Assembly (NCBI RefSeq): GCF_913062725.1
Contig: NZ_CAJXWY010000010.1
Location: forward strand, 1 to 64,000
Origin: an uncultured Thiohalocapsa sp.
GTDB lineage: Bacteria > Pseudomonadota > Gammaproteobacteria > Chromatiales > Chromatiaceae
Direction of reading: 5' to 3'
Length of the DNA: 64,000 nucleotides
Shown here: piece after piece, positions 9,334 through 19,166 of the stretch
Layout: each line of letters opens with the position of its first letter
Position numbering within the stretch: the stretch's first letter is position 1
Notes under the pieces: model-generated
What the model saw: the letters and a program-made list of their open reading frames with translations, nothing else
Told to the model about the DNA's origin: nothing
The model's database searches: none
Translations under genes and position numbers: made by a program

Positions 9334-9648
9334 ATGCCCAAGCCCGAGCTTCGGACCGCCCAGAACATGCTGGATCTTTTCGGCTGGCTCAATCTGGTCA
9401 TCGGCGGTGTCTTACTGCGCGGCTTGTGCAGGGTGAGCCCGCTCGCCACGCTGCTGTTCTTGCCGCAGCTGGCGGCGACGCTGGCGGCGACGCTGGCGCA
9501 CCGGCTGATACCGCGCGGTGTTGCGGCGGCCAGGCTGCGGCGGGGGCTCAGGCCCGGCGGCGCTGGCGCTATCCCGCCTGGCGGGCATACAGCGTCGCAT
9601 AGGCGCCGTCCCTGTCCATCAGCTCGGCGTGGCTGCCCTCTTCGATGA
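9334..9648 (+). CDS. Possible small membrane protein (doubtful)
   Basis: An open frame of 104 codons starting at ATG 9334, within the 280-base gap between two minus-strand genes. The first 70 residues are hydrophobic and could form one or two helices (LFGWLNLVIGGVLL, LATLLFLPQLAATLAATLA). The last 26 codons run into the antisense of the ABC transporter gene, where the peptide turns arginine/proline-rich, so the true end is doubtful. No Shine-Dalgarno sequence is seen. Confidence 0.22.
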   Translation: MPKPELRTAQNMLDLFGWLNLVIGGVLLRGLCRVSPLATLLFLPQLAATLAATLAHRLIPRGVAAARLRRGLRPGGAGAIPPGGHTASHRRRPCPSARRGCPLR

Positions 9649-11437
9649 TACGTCCATGCTGGATCACCAGCACCCGATCGGCCTGGCGCACGGCGCTCAG
9701 ACGATGGGCGATGATAAGCGTCGTGCGGCCCGAAAGGAACTGGGCGAGGGCCCCATGCAGCCGCGCTTCGGTGGTGGTGTCCAGCGCCGAGGTGGCTTCG
9801 TCCAGAATGACCACCTTGGGGTCCGCGAGCACCATGCGCGCCACCGCCAGACGCTGGCGCTGCCCGCCGGAGAGGCGCACGCCATTGCGTCCGATGGTGG
9901 TGTCCAATCCCTGCGGCAGGGCCGCGGCGACGTCGGCGAGCTGCGCCACGTCCAAGGCCTCCCAGAGCCGTGCGTCGGGGATGTCGACGCCGAGGGTCAG
10001 GTTGAGCCGCAGGCTGTCGTTGAACAGCGCCGGGTGCTGGAGCACCGTGGCGACATGATCGCGCACGACGTCCATGCCGATGCGCTGCACCGGCACGCCG
10101 TCGAAGCGCACCTGCCCGCCGCTGGGGGCGTACAGCCCGAGCAACACCTGCACCAGGGTCGTCTTGCCGCCGCCGCTGGCGCCGACGATGGCCACCTTCT
10201 CGCCGGCGCCGATGCGAAAGGAGATGCCGTTCAGCACCCGCGGTCCGGCGCCGTAGGCGAAGGTCAGGTCGGAGACGGCTACGGACACCGCGCGCTTGCC
10301 CGCGAAGGGGTTCTCGGCGTGGGGCCAGTCCGGCTCGCGATGCAGCGCCAGGAGCCGGTTGATGCGCTTGAGCGCCGCGTCTGCGGCCTGGAAAGCATAC
10401 TGTACGTTCAGCACATCCTGTACCGGACCCATCATGAACCAGAGGTAGGCGAACACCGCCAGCATCTCACCGATGGTCAGGTCAGAGAACACCACCATGA
10501 GCATGCTCACCGCCCGGAACAGATCGAAGCCGAACGAGAACACCGTGAACGATAACCGGTTGGCGGCGTCGCTCTTCCAGGTGAAGGCACAGGACCAGCG
10601 CCGGATGGCGTCGGCGGTGTCGATGCCACGGCCGATGAAGAAGCGCTCGCGGTTGCCGGCGCGGATCTGTTGGATGGCGTCGAGGGTCTCGGTGAGGCTC
10701 TGGGTGAAGGCCTCGTAGGCGGCGTTCTCGCGCCGCTTCATCTCCTTGACCCGGCGCCCGAAGACCAGGGTCAGGTAGATGACCACCGGGTTCAGCAACA
10801 GGATGAAGAGCCCCAGCTGCCAGTGCATCCACAACAGCACGACAGCGGTGCCGAGGATGCTCAGCACGGCTACGATCAGCTTGGCCACCGCGCTGCCGAT
10901 GAAGGCGTCCACGGCGTCCACGTCCGTCACCAGGTGTGAGGCGACGGTGCCGCTGCCGAGGGCCTCGTACTCGGCCATGGACACCCGCTGCAGGCGTCCG
11001 AGCAGGGCGCTGCGAATGCGAAACACGATCGCCTTGGAGACCACGGTGAATTCCCGCGTCTGCAGGACGGTGAGCCCGACCGCGAGGGCTCGCAGGGCGA
11101 TCGATGCCGCCAGCACCGCCAGCACATACAGCACGGGGCCGTGCCATGCGCTCGGGAACAACGTGTTCATGAAAGCGATGGCGGGCCCCGGCTGCTGTAG
11201 TAGCACCTCGTCCACCAGCACCGGCATCAGCAGCGGCACCGGCACCGCCGCAAGTGCGCTGAGCACGGCGATGAAATTTGTCAGCATCAGCGCCCGCTTG
11301 TGCGCGCCCGCCATGGCCAGGATGTGCGACCAGCGGTAGCCGTCGCTTGCGTCCTGTTCCCCGGCGCCTTGTTTTATTTCTGCAACAGGAATGGTGTCGA
11401 CTCCTCGATGAAGCCTTGGCGGAGAGCACATTGGCAT
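9569..11437 (-). CDS. ABC transporter, fused permease and ATPase (exporter type)
   Basis: A half-transporter of about 622 aa with an N-terminal six-helix type I exporter domain (about residues 35-310) and a C-terminal ATPase. The Walker A is GASGGGKTT, the Q-loop is in VLQHPALFND, the signature is RLSGGQRQRLAV, the Walker B is VVILDEATSALD, and the switch His is in IIAHRLSAV. It probably works as a homodimer in the inner membrane. It diverges from the tolC-like gene, and such pairs often form an export route, but no membrane-fusion gene is adjacent. The start is uncertain: ATG 11437 or 11431 is used because the longest frame (GTG 11515) runs into the tolC promoter. Confidence 0.88.
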   Translation of the reverse strand: MPMCSPPRLHRGVDTIPVAEIKQGAGEQDASDGYRWSHILAMAGAHKRALMLTNFIAVLSALAAVPVPLLMPVLVDEVLLQQPGPAIAFMNTLFPSAWHGPVLYVLAVLAASIALRALAVGLTVLQTREFTVVSKAIVFRIRSALLGRLQRVSMAEYEALGSGTVASHLVTDVDAVDAFIGSAVAKLIVAVLSILGTAVVLLWMHWQLGLFILLLNPVVIYLTLVFGRRVKEMKRRENAAYEAFTQSLTETLDAIQQIRAGNRERFFIGRGIDTADAIRRWSCAFTWKSDAANRLSFTVFSFGFDLFRAVSMLMVVFSDLTIGEMLAVFAYLWFMMGPVQDVLNVQYAFQAADAALKRINRLLALHREPDWPHAENPFAGKRAVSVAVSDLTFAYGAGPRVLNGISFRIGAGEKVAIVGASGGGKTTLVQVLLGLYAPSGGQVRFDGVPVQRIGMDVVRDHVATVLQHPALFNDSLRLNLTLGVDIPDARLWEALDVAQLADVAAALPQGLDTTIGRNGVRLSGGQRQRLAVARMVLADPKVVILDEATSALDTTTEARLHGALAQFLSGRTTLIIAHRLSAVRQADRVLVIQHGRIIEEGSHAELMDRDGAYATLYARQAG

Positions 11438-11492
11438 TCTGGCCACAAGGCGGGTGGGGCGCGGCCGGATCATCAGTTGCGGGCTGCGGCAT

Positions 11493-11522
11493 TTGTGATA
11501 CGGCTGCATGGTCACCTATACT
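11493..11522 (+). promoter_or_regulatory. Sigma70-type promoter of the tolC-like gene
   Basis: The -35 is TTGTGA at 11493-11498, the spacer is 18 bases, and the -10 is TATACT at 11517-11522 (five of six consensus bases). The tolC ATG follows 47 bases after the -10. It sits in the gap between divergent genes. Confidence 0.55.
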
Positions 11523-11569
11523 CCCGGCGTGGTGTCCCATTGCAATGCCATCTGGCCCAGGGAGAGATT

Positions 11570-12925
11570 ATGATCAAGCATCGACAGGCGGCGCTGCTCG
11601 CCGCCTGCGTCATCGCGCTCCTCCCCGTCGCGAGCCCCGCCGAAGATCTGCTGGCCATCTACGATTTGGCGGTGGAGAGCGATCCGGCGCTGCGTGAGTC
11701 GGAGCAGACACTCTACGCCACCCGTGAAGTCAAGCCCCAGGCGCGGGCGCTGCTCCTCCCCGACTTCGCGCTCACCGGCGAGGCGCGGTATCAGAATGTG
11801 GGCACATCGAGTAACGGTATCGCTGGCAGGATCAACCGCAACGAGAGCTACGACACCGAGCGCGCGACGGCGCAGGTGAGCCAGTCGGTCTACAACCGCG
11901 CCGACTGGGTGCGGCTCAGCCAGGCGGACGACACCATCGCCCAGGCCGAGGCCGAGTACCGCAACGCCCAGATCGACCTCATGGTGCGCGTCACCGAGGC
12001 TTACTTTGCGGTGCTGGAGGCCTCAGACCTGGTGCGCGTGCGCGAGGCCCTGGTGGCCGCCGACGAGCGTCAGCTGGAGCAGTCCAAGCAACGCTTCGAG
12101 GTGGGCCTGGTGGCCATCACCGACGTCAACGACAGCCAGGCCGCGTACGACCGCTCCCGCGCCCAGCTCATCACCGCAGAGAACGAGCTGGACAATGCCT
12201 GGGAGGCGCTGCGTCGCATCGTCGGACCGGTGTCCGTGCCCCTCGCGCGCCTGGGCGACCGCCTGCCGTTGGCGCCACCCGAGCCCAACGACATCAATGT
12301 CTGGGCGGAGACGGCGCTGGCCAACAACTATGCCATCATCGCCGCAGAAGAAGCCGCGGAGGCGGCGCGCAAGGACATCGAGATCGAGCGTTCCGGTTAC
12401 TACCCAAGCGTCGGTCTGCAGGCGGGCTATGATTTCTCGCGCTCCGGCGCCGAGCTCGGCACGGACTCCGACACGGGATTCGTCGGCCTCAGCGTCAACG
12501 TGCCCATCTTCCAGGGCGGCGCCGTCGCCTCGCGCACCCGCCAGGCGGGGCACCAGTTCCGCGCCGCCCAGGACCGGCTGGACCAGCAGCGCCGGGCGGT
12601 GATCAACCAGGTGAAAGATGCGTTCCGCGGCATCGTCTCCAGCATCAGTGACGTGCGCGCGCGCCAGGCGGCCATCGTCTCGGCGCGCAGCTCGCTGGAA
12701 TCGACCCAGGCCGGACTCGAGGTGGGCACCCGGACCCAGGTGGATGTCCTGAATGCCCAACGGCTGCTGTTCCAGGCGGAGTTCGACTACCTGGCGGCGC
12801 GCTACAGTTACATCCTCAACGGCGTGCGCTTGCATCAGGCCACCAGCACGCTCAGCCGGGATGTGCTGGCCAAGGGTAATGCCTGGCTCACCGAGGCGTC
12901 CGTGGTACCGCCGCCGGCGTACTGA
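11570..12925 (+). CDS. tolC: TolC-family outer-membrane efflux protein
   Basis: A 451-aa protein with a signal peptide (residues 1-24, core LLAACVIALLPVASPA, cleavage before EDLL). Two OEP repeats follow. The first contains the helical hairpin LEQSKQRFEVGLVAITDVND and the second contains LESTQAGLEVGTRTQVDVLN; these repeated R/Q-x-E-V-G-x-x-x-x-x-D-V motifs are the TolC hallmark. The length matches TolC (about 430-490). It forms the trimeric outer-membrane duct used by type I secretion and RND or ABC efflux. The start ATG has GGAGAG at 11561-11566. It is divergent from an ABC exporter, which may be a partner. Confidence 0.93.
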   Translation: MIKHRQAALLAACVIALLPVASPAEDLLAIYDLAVESDPALRESEQTLYATREVKPQARALLLPDFALTGEARYQNVGTSSNGIAGRINRNESYDTERATAQVSQSVYNRADWVRLSQADDTIAQAEAEYRNAQIDLMVRVTEAYFAVLEASDLVRVREALVAADERQLEQSKQRFEVGLVAITDVNDSQAAYDRSRAQLITAENELDNAWEALRRIVGPVSVPLARLGDRLPLAPPEPNDINVWAETALANNYAIIAAEEAAEAARKDIEIERSGYYPSVGLQAGYDFSRSGAELGTDSDTGFVGLSVNVPIFQGGAVASRTRQAGHQFRAAQDRLDQQRRAVINQVKDAFRGIVSSISDVRARQAAIVSARSSLESTQAGLEVGTRTQVDVLNAQRLLFQAEFDYLAARYSYILNGVRLHQATSTLSRDVLAKGNAWLTEASVVPPPAY

Positions 12926-12943
12926 GCCGCGGGCTGCCGGGTG

Positions 12944-12990
12944 TCGGGGCTCGAGGCGGTGCTGCGTTGACGCGTCGCCGCCAGCCCCGA
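12944..12990. other. Long hairpin between tolC and aroC
   Basis: Outer arms TCGGGGCT (12944-12951) and AGCCCCGA (12983-12990) pair perfectly. Inside them GGCGG (12955-12959) pairs with CCGCC (12978-12982). It fills the 102-base gap downstream of tolC. It has no T-tract, so it could be an mRNA-stabilising or Rho-related structure. Confidence 0.45.
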
Positions 12991-13027
12991 TCTCGCGGCG
13001 CAATCCTCGATCGTCGGAACCTTTGGC

Positions 13028-14143
13028 ATGTCCGGTAACTCGATAGGCAGATCCTTCGTCCTCACCAGCTTCGGCGAGAGTCACGGCCCCGCCATCGGCG
13101 GCGTCGTCGATGGCTGTCCGCCCGGGCTGGCGCTGTCGGAGGCCGATCTCCAGCACGATCTCGACCGGCGCCGGCCGGGGCAGTCTCGGCATACCACACA
13201 GCGGCGAGAGGCGGACGCCGTGCGCATTCTCTCCGGGGTTTTCGAGGGCCGCACCACCGGCGCGCCCATCGGCCTGCTGATCGACAATCAGGACCAGCGC
13301 TCCAAGGACTACTCGGAGATCGCCGCCAAGTTCCGCCCCGGTCATGCGGACTACACTTACACCATGAAATACGGCTTCCGCGATTACCGCGGCGGTGGGC
13401 GCTCCTCGGCGCGGGAGACGGCGGTGCGGGTGGCGGCGGGCGGCATCGCCAAGATCTGTCTGCGTGCGCTCGCCGGCGTGCGCGTGCGCGGTTTTCTCTC
13501 GCGGCTCGGCCCCATCGCCACCAGCAGTCCGGGCAGCGCCGGCTTCGATTGGGCGCAGGTGGATCAGAACCCCTTCTTCTGCCCCGATGCCTCGCGGGTG
13601 GCGGCGCTGGAGGACTACATGGACGCGCTGCGCAAGTCCGGCGACTCCATCGGCGCCGAGGTGACCGTGATCGCCGATGGCATGCCGCCCGGGCTCGGTG
13701 AGCCGGTGTTCGACCGTCTGGATGCGGACATCGCCCATGCGCTGATGGGTATCAATGCGGTCAAAGGCGTGGAGATCGGCGCCGGCTTCGCCGCGGTGGC
13801 GCAGACGGGCACCGAGCATCGCGACGAGATCACCCCCGAGGGCTTTCTGTCCAACAGCGCCGGCGGCGTCCTCGGCGGTATTTCCACCGGCCAGCCCGTG
13901 GTCGCCCGGCTCGCGCTCAAGCCCACCAGCAGTATCCGCTTGCCCGGGCGTACCGTCGGGCTCGACGGCCAGGCGACGGAGGTCGTCACCAAGGGCCGGC
14001 ACGACCCCTGCGTGGGCATCCGCGCGACGCCCATCGCCGAGGCCATGCTGGCCATCGTCCTCACCGACCACCTGCTGCGCCACCGCGGCCAAAACGCCCA
14101 GGTCACGCCGCCGCTGCCGCCCATTCCCGCCGGCGAGGCCTAG
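13028..14143 (+). CDS. aroC: Chorismate synthase
   Basis: A 371-aa enzyme that converts 5-enolpyruvylshikimate-3-phosphate to chorismate with reduced FMN, the last step of the shikimate pathway (cytosolic). Family motifs are clear: [20 protein letters not shown] near the N-terminus, [16 protein letters not shown] at residues 47-62, [14 protein letters not shown] around 119-132, and [16 protein letters not shown] around 277-292. The length is that of bacterial AroC. The product feeds pabB in this window. An MFS gene follows, 145 bases downstream. Confidence 0.97.
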   Translation: MSGNSIGRSFVLTSFGESHGPAIGGVVDGCPPGLALSEADLQHDLDRRRPGQSRHTTQRREADAVRILSGVFEGRTTGAPIGLLIDNQDQRSKDYSEIAAKFRPGHADYTYTMKYGFRDYRGGGRSSARETAVRVAAGGIAKICLRALAGVRVRGFLSRLGPIATSSPGSAGFDWAQVDQNPFFCPDASRVAALEDYMDALRKSGDSIGAEVTVIADGMPPGLGEPVFDRLDADIAHALMGINAVKGVEIGAGFAAVAQTGTEHRDEITPEGFLSNSAGGVLGGISTGQPVVARLALKPTSSIRLPGRTVGLDGQATEVVTKGRHDPCVGIRATPIAEAMLAIVLTDHLLRHRGQNAQVTPPLPPIPAGEA

Positions 14144-14288
14144 CCGGCGCCTAGCGTCGGCCCGACGCGCCAACCGCCACCGGAGCCACACCCCTTGGCG
14201 CCGGGAGCATCGGTGGGCATCCGGCCTGCCCGTGCCGCCGACGGCGTCGCCGCTGTGCGCGCAAGTGTCCGTCCCGCCGAGTCTGCCC

Positions 14289-15425
14289 ATGCCCTACGCG
14301 CGGCTGTCCAGCTACTACTTCTTTCACTTTGCAGCCCTCGGTGCCCTGGTGCCCTATTGGGGGCCGTATCTGCTGGAACGGGGTTTCACGCCGGCGGCCA
14401 TCGGCGTGCTCATGGCCATACTCATGGGCACCAAGATCGTCGCCCCCAACGTCTGGGGCTGGCTGGCGGACCGCGCCGGCGAGCGCATGCCGAGCGTGCG
14501 CCTCGGCGCGCTGCTCGCCGTGCTGGCGCTGGTGCCGGTGTTTTGGGCCGATGGCTTCTGGGCCATGGCCCTGGTGATGGCGGCCTTCAGCTTCTTCTGG
14601 AACGCGCCGCTGCCATTGATGGAGTCCGTTACCTTCAATCACCTCGGCGCGCGTGCGAGCCGCTACGCCAGCGTGCGTGTCTGGGGCAGCATCGGGTTCA
14701 TCGTCATCGTGCTGCTGCTCGGCTGGTGGCAGGAATGGGCCGGCAGCGGCGTGGTGCCGCTGGCGGTGCTGGTGCTCTTCGTCGGGGTGTGGCTCAGTTG
14801 TCTGCTGATCCCGGACCGTGGTCAGGCGCATGCCGGGCACGCCCACCTGCGTCTGCGCCGGCTGTTGGCGCGCCCGGAGATCCTGGCCTTCCTCGGTGCC
14901 TGTCTGCTGATGCAGGCGAGCCATGGCGCCTACTACGCCTTCTATTCCATCTACCTGGAAGCCCATGGCTACGGCGATACCGCCGTCGGCGCCCTCTGGG
15001 CCCTGGGCGTGGGCATCGAGGTGCTGGTGTTCATCAACATGCACCGGCTGCTCGCGCGTTTCGGCGCCCGTCGGCTGCTGCTGGCGAGCCTGCTGCTGGC
15101 GCTGCTGCGCTGGCTCCTGATCGGTGCCTTCGTGGAGGTGGTGGCGGTGCAACTGCTCGCACAAAGCCTGCATGCGGCCACCTTCGGCGCTTTCCATGCC
15201 GCGGCCATCCACCTGGCGCATCACTATTTTCCGGGGCCGATCCAGGGTCGCGGCCAGGCGCTTTACAACAGCGTCAGCTTCGGCATCGGCGGTGCCGCCG
15301 GCAGCCTCATCGCCGGGTCGCTGTGGGCGAGTGCCGGCGCCACCGCCACCTTCGTGGGGGCAGCGGCGCTCGCGGCACTGGGCTTCCTGGTCGGTCTGCG
15401 GGTGGATCGGCGCCGCCGGTACTGA
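14289..15425 (+). CDS. MFS transporter (MFS_1-like, HcaT/phenylpropionate-permease type)
   Basis: A 378-aa integral membrane protein with about 12 helices. The N-terminus YYFFHFAALGALVPYWGPYL and the loop GWLADRAGER between helices 2 and 3 are typical of the MFS_1_like group that includes HcaT and YcaD-like carriers. The helix 4-5 region NAPLPLMESVTFNH and the GRGQALYNSVSFGIGGAAGS segment also fit this group. The substrate is unknown. The start is ATG 14289, because the frame continues upstream only as antisense-like sequence inside aroC. It may be co-transcribed with aroC. Confidence 0.82.
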   Translation: MPYARLSSYYFFHFAALGALVPYWGPYLLERGFTPAAIGVLMAILMGTKIVAPNVWGWLADRAGERMPSVRLGALLAVLALVPVFWADGFWAMALVMAAFSFFWNAPLPLMESVTFNHLGARASRYASVRVWGSIGFIVIVLLLGWWQEWAGSGVVPLAVLVLFVGVWLSCLLIPDRGQAHAGHAHLRLRRLLARPEILAFLGACLLMQASHGAYYAFYSIYLEAHGYGDTAVGALWALGVGIEVLVFINMHRLLARFGARRLLLASLLLALLRWLLIGAFVEVVAVQLLAQSLHAATFGAFHAAAIHLAHHYFPGPIQGRGQALYNSVSFGIGGAAGSLIAGSLWASAGATATFVGAAALAALGFLVGLRVDRRRRY

Positions 15426-15561
15426 CGGCGAGGGGCAGGCGAGCGGCATGACGTGCTGCTCGCACTTCGGCCGATCGTTAAAATGCGCACGCGCCAGGAG
15501 ACCCTCGGCGCCACTCTGCCCGGCGGGGTGCCGTTGTACGCAAGCCGAGTGACTGCCCACC

Positions 15562-17625
15562 ATGCCCCAGCCCTACCCCGTGAGACCCGGCCGCCGCTAT
15601 CCGCCGGGGGCGAGCATCGCCGATGAGGGCATCAATTTCTCGCTCTACAGCCGACACGCAACCGGCGCCACATTGCTGCTCTACGAACCGGGCGCCGATA
15701 CGCCTTTTCAGACCGTCGAGCTGGATCCGGCGGTGAATCACAGCTTCTTCAGCTGGCACGTGGAGGTCGTCGACCTAGCACCCGGCACACGTTATGCCTG
15801 GCGCCTGGATGGGCCCTGGGATCCGCAGGGCCACGGTTGGTGCTATGACGCGCAGGTGGAGTTGCTGGACCCCTGGGCGCGGGCATTGGATATCAGCCAC
15901 TGGGATCGGGCGCGGCGCTGCGGCGAGGGACCGAGGCCCGGCGACAGTATCCGCGGCGTGGTGCTGGCGGATCCCTACGATTGGGAGGGCGACGAGCCGT
16001 TGCGGATGCCCTCCCAGGAGATGGTGGTCTACGAGCTGCATGTGGGCGGCTTCACGCGGCATTCGAGTGCCGGCGTGCGCCATCCGGGCAGCTTCGCCGG
16101 CGTGGTGGAGAAAATCGATCATCTCAAGCGCCTGGGCATCACCCACGTGGAGCTGATGCCGGTGATGGCCTTCGATCCCGAGGACGTGCCGCCGGCCACC
16201 GGCGCGGCCGAGCTCACCAATTTCTGGGGCTATAGCACCCACGGCTTCTTCGCGCCGCACCCGGGCTTCTGCGTCGGCGACCCGACCGAGCATCGGCGCG
16301 AGTTCCGGGACATGGTCAAGGCCCTGCACCGCGCCGGCATCGGCGTGCTGCTGGATGTGGTGTTCAATCACACCGCCGAGGGTGGTACCGGCGGGCCCGC
16401 GATCCACTTCAAGGGGCTCGGCAACGAGACCTTCTACATGCTGGATGCCGCCGATCGCAGCCGCTATCTCGATTTCACCGGCTGCGGCAACACGGTCAAC
16501 GCCAACCACCCGTTCGTCGCCCGCTACATCATCGACTGCCTGGAGTACTGGGTGCGCGAGATGCACGTGGACGGCTTTCGCTTCGATCTCGCCAGCGCCC
16601 TGGCCCGCGACGCCCACGGCGTGCCCCTGGAGCACCCGCCCGTGCTCTGGGGCATCGAGCTCTCGGACGTGCTGGCCGGCACCAAGATCATCGCCGAGGC
16701 CTGGGACGCCGCCGGTCTGTACCACGTGGGCAGCTTTCCGGGCTATCGCTGGATGGAATGGAACGGTCGCTACCGCGACAACCTCAGGGCGGCGGTGCGC
16801 GGTGACCCGGGGCAGGTGGCGGAACTGGCGACGCGCATCGCCGGCAGCAGTGATCTGTACCAGGGCAATCTGCGCCACCCCATCAACAGCATCAATTTCG
16901 TCACCTGCCACGACGGTTTCACCCTCGCCGACCTGGTGAGCTACAACCACAAGCACAACGCCGCTAATCAGGAGGGCAATCGCGACGGCTGTGATCACAA
17001 TCTGAGCTGGAATTGCGGCGCCGAGGGCGACACGGACGATGCCGAGATCCTCGCCCTGCGCCGCCGCCAGGCGAAGAACTTTCTCACCGTGCTGATGCTG
17101 AGCCAGGGCATCCCCATGCTCACCGCGGGCGATGAGTTCCTGCGCTCGGCGCACGGCAACAACAATACCTGGTGTCAGGATAATGCCAGCGGTTGGCTCG
17201 ACTGGACGCTCGCCGAGACCAACGCCGACATGGTGCGCTTCACGGCAGGGCTCATCGCACTTCGCAAGCGCCACCGCAGCCTGCGCCGACGGCACTTCCT
17301 GACCGACGCTGACATCACTTGGCAGGGTCTCGACGGTGGTCCGCCGGCCTGGGATGCGCCGTCGTGCCGCGAGCTGGCTTTTACGCTTCAGGGCCGCGGC
17401 GCCGGCGAGCCGCCGCTGCACGTGCTGATGAATTTCGGCGCCAAGGCGCGGACCTGCCGGTTGCCGCCGCCGGTGGCCGACTGGCGCTGGGCCATCGCCG
17501 TGGATACCGCCGCACCGTCGCCGCGGGATCTCATCGCGCCCGCGGCCCAGCACAGCATCGCCGCCCGGCGCTGGCGCCTCGGTGCCCGCAGTGTGCTGGT
17601 GCTGGAGGGGTGTGCGCGCAGTTGA
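15562..17625 (+). CDS. glgX: Glycogen debranching enzyme GlgX
   Basis: A 687-aa enzyme with an N-terminal CBM48 domain (about residues 8-110) and a GH13 (subfamily 11) catalytic domain. The four GH13 regions are present: DVVFNHTAEG (region I), VDGFRFDLASALARD (region II with the nucleophile Asp), IIAEAWDAAG (region III with the acid Glu) and VTCHDGFTLADLV (region IV with the transition-state Asp). It removes short alpha-1,6 branches left by phosphorylase, in the cytosol. The C-terminal beta domain is short, as usual. It heads a glycogen block with a DUF4912-type gene and glgA downstream. Confidence 0.95.
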   Translation: MPQPYPVRPGRRYPPGASIADEGINFSLYSRHATGATLLLYEPGADTPFQTVELDPAVNHSFFSWHVEVVDLAPGTRYAWRLDGPWDPQGHGWCYDAQVELLDPWARALDISHWDRARRCGEGPRPGDSIRGVVLADPYDWEGDEPLRMPSQEMVVYELHVGGFTRHSSAGVRHPGSFAGVVEKIDHLKRLGITHVELMPVMAFDPEDVPPATGAAELTNFWGYSTHGFFAPHPGFCVGDPTEHRREFRDMVKALHRAGIGVLLDVVFNHTAEGGTGGPAIHFKGLGNETFYMLDAADRSRYLDFTGCGNTVNANHPFVARYIIDCLEYWVREMHVDGFRFDLASALARDAHGVPLEHPPVLWGIELSDVLAGTKIIAEAWDAAGLYHVGSFPGYRWMEWNGRYRDNLRAAVRGDPGQVAELATRIAGSSDLYQGNLRHPINSINFVTCHDGFTLADLVSYNHKHNAANQEGNRDGCDHNLSWNCGAEGDTDDAEILALRRRQAKNFLTVLMLSQGIPMLTAGDEFLRSAHGNNNTWCQDNASGWLDWTLAETNADMVRFTAGLIALRKRHRSLRRRHFLTDADITWQGLDGGPPAWDAPSCRELAFTLQGRGAGEPPLHVLMNFGAKARTCRLPPPVADWRWAIAVDTAAPSPRDLIAPAAQHSIAARRWRLGARSVLVLEGCARS

Positions 17626-17716
17626 TGATGGGCCGTCGAAGGGCCGTCCCGGATGTGGTCCGGATCGCACCGCGGTGGTCACGTCGAGGACAGGCGCTGG
17701 GCCGGTGCTGATCGGC

Positions 17717-18640
17717 ATGCGATCACTGCGCTCACAGTCGTTGCACGGTGGTCTGCCGACGACGCAGGCCCGCGTCGCCCGCCAACCTGAGGCCTTGGGC
17801 CGGGCCTTTGCCAGCTTCGGAGAGATCGTCCAAGGGCGCCGCCGCGACGGCGAAGACTTTCTCATCACCCTGCCCGTGGATCTCTGGAGCCATTGTGGCG
17901 TGTGCTGGGCAGCCGGCGCCGGGCCATCGCGAGTGGAAGCGCCGCTGGTCAAGTCGCGCCGCCTCGCCGAGGCGCTGCTGCGGCTGCTGGGACTGGAGAC
18001 GGGCATCCGGCTGCGCATCCGCTTGACGCGGGATATGCCCATCGGCAAAGGGCTCAGCTCCAGCACCGCGGACATGCTCGCCGTTCTGCGGGCCTGCCAG
18101 GCATGCTTCGGGGTGACGCTGAGCAAGTCCCGTATCTCCCGCTTGTTCGCCGGCATCGAGCCCCATGATGCCCTGCATTACCCCACCAGTGTGGCCTACA
18201 ACCACCGGCGCGGACGTCTGTTGCGGTATTTCGGCTATACGCCTGACTATCGGATCCTGGCGGTGGACGCCGGCGGTTATGTCTGTACCCAGGCCTACAA
18301 TCAGATGCTCGTCTTCGAGGCCGGCATGCTGTCGGCCTACGACGCGCTCTATCGCGAGGCGGCGACCGCCTTCGCAGCGCGTGACGATGCGGCCATCGCC
18401 CGTTGTGCCACGCGCTCGGCGGCGCTGCATGTGCAGCGGACCAACAACGCTTTCCTGCGCCGCCTGCTGGCCCAGACCGGGCACTGTGGCGTGCTCGGCC
18501 TGGTGGGTGCGCACAGCGGCACCTGCGGCGGCCTGCTGTTGCCGGGTGACGCCGACGATGACACCCTCGCGCGGCTCACGGCGAGGGTCGCGCCTCTGGG
18601 CACGCCGTTCCAGGTCCGCACCCTGCGGTGGCCCGGCTGA
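17717..18640 (+). CDS. GHMP kinase, PduX-like L-threonine kinase
   Basis: A 307-aa GHMP-superfamily kinase. The N-terminal FGEIVQGRRRDGEDFLITLP resembles the start of PduX (C/F-G-E-x-V-Q-G). The ATP loop PIGKGLSSSTADM matches the GHMP motif 2 form P-x-G-K-G-x-x-S-S-T-A-D seen in PduX, and GAHSGTCGGLL is a C-terminal motif 3 equivalent. PduX phosphorylates L-threonine for the aminopropanol arm of cobalamin synthesis. No cobalamin gene is nearby; it sits between glgX and the DUF4912 gene. The specific substrate is therefore inferred from family likeness only. The ATG 17717 start keeps the whole domain. Confidence 0.72.
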   Translation: MRSLRSQSLHGGLPTTQARVARQPEALGRAFASFGEIVQGRRRDGEDFLITLPVDLWSHCGVCWAAGAGPSRVEAPLVKSRRLAEALLRLLGLETGIRLRIRLTRDMPIGKGLSSSTADMLAVLRACQACFGVTLSKSRISRLFAGIEPHDALHYPTSVAYNHRRGRLLRYFGYTPDYRILAVDAGGYVCTQAYNQMLVFEAGMLSAYDALYREAATAFAARDDAAIARCATRSAALHVQRTNNAFLRRLLAQTGHCGVLGLVGAHSGTCGGLLLPGDADDDTLARLTARVAPLGTPFQVRTLRWPG

Positions 18641-19166
18641 GCATGGGTGGGGACGCATCCCATGACCCACTGGGTGCGCCGGCGCATGGCGCACCGGGGT
18701 CAATTCGCCAATGCCCTGTCGGATGGGGCACAATTCGCGGTTTGTTCTCCTGTGATGCGGCGCCGCGATGCTCGCCACCTATATGCCCTGCGCCCCCGGG
18801 TCCTCTTGCTGGACTCGGGCCCGGCTGACGAAGCTCATGGTGCCGACGGCGCTGACCCAAGTGCGTATCGACGCGTCCAGCAGCGTCTCGGCCGCGGATG
18901 AGGTCGCTTCAATCGGTGCGAGCACGGTGCCGGCTGTCATTGGTGCGCCCGGCGCTGGTGTGAGCGTCGGCACCAGGCGCCCCAGATCCGCGCAGCCTGG
19001 GCAGAGCGCCGCGGGCGACGCCGGAGCACGAGCCGGTGCGCAGGCCGGGCAGCACCCGCAGAGACCGGTCGCGGACCGGGGCCGGGTCGCCGGCATCGCC
19101 GAGCGGGCACCCGGGAGTCGGCGCTGATCGTGTGCGGCTGTCTCTTCAGTCGCGGTGGGGGCCGCC
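18641..19166. other. 526-base region without a recognised gene
   Basis: It lies between the GHMP kinase and the DUF4912 gene. Several frames are open on both strands (for example plus strand 18768-19127), but their peptides are rich in Ala, Arg, Pro and Ser with no domain. I see no terminator or clear promoter. It may contain the promoter for the DUF4912-glgA pair. Confidence 0.4.

Noticed and set aside
12023..14290. 755-codon minus-strand frame opposite tolC and aroC
   Set aside because: Antisense shadow over two recognised genes; low-complexity peptide spanning a gene boundary.
15775..18156. 793-codon minus-strand frame opposite glgX
   Set aside because: Antisense shadow of glgX and the GHMP kinase; His/Gln/Ala-rich with no domain.
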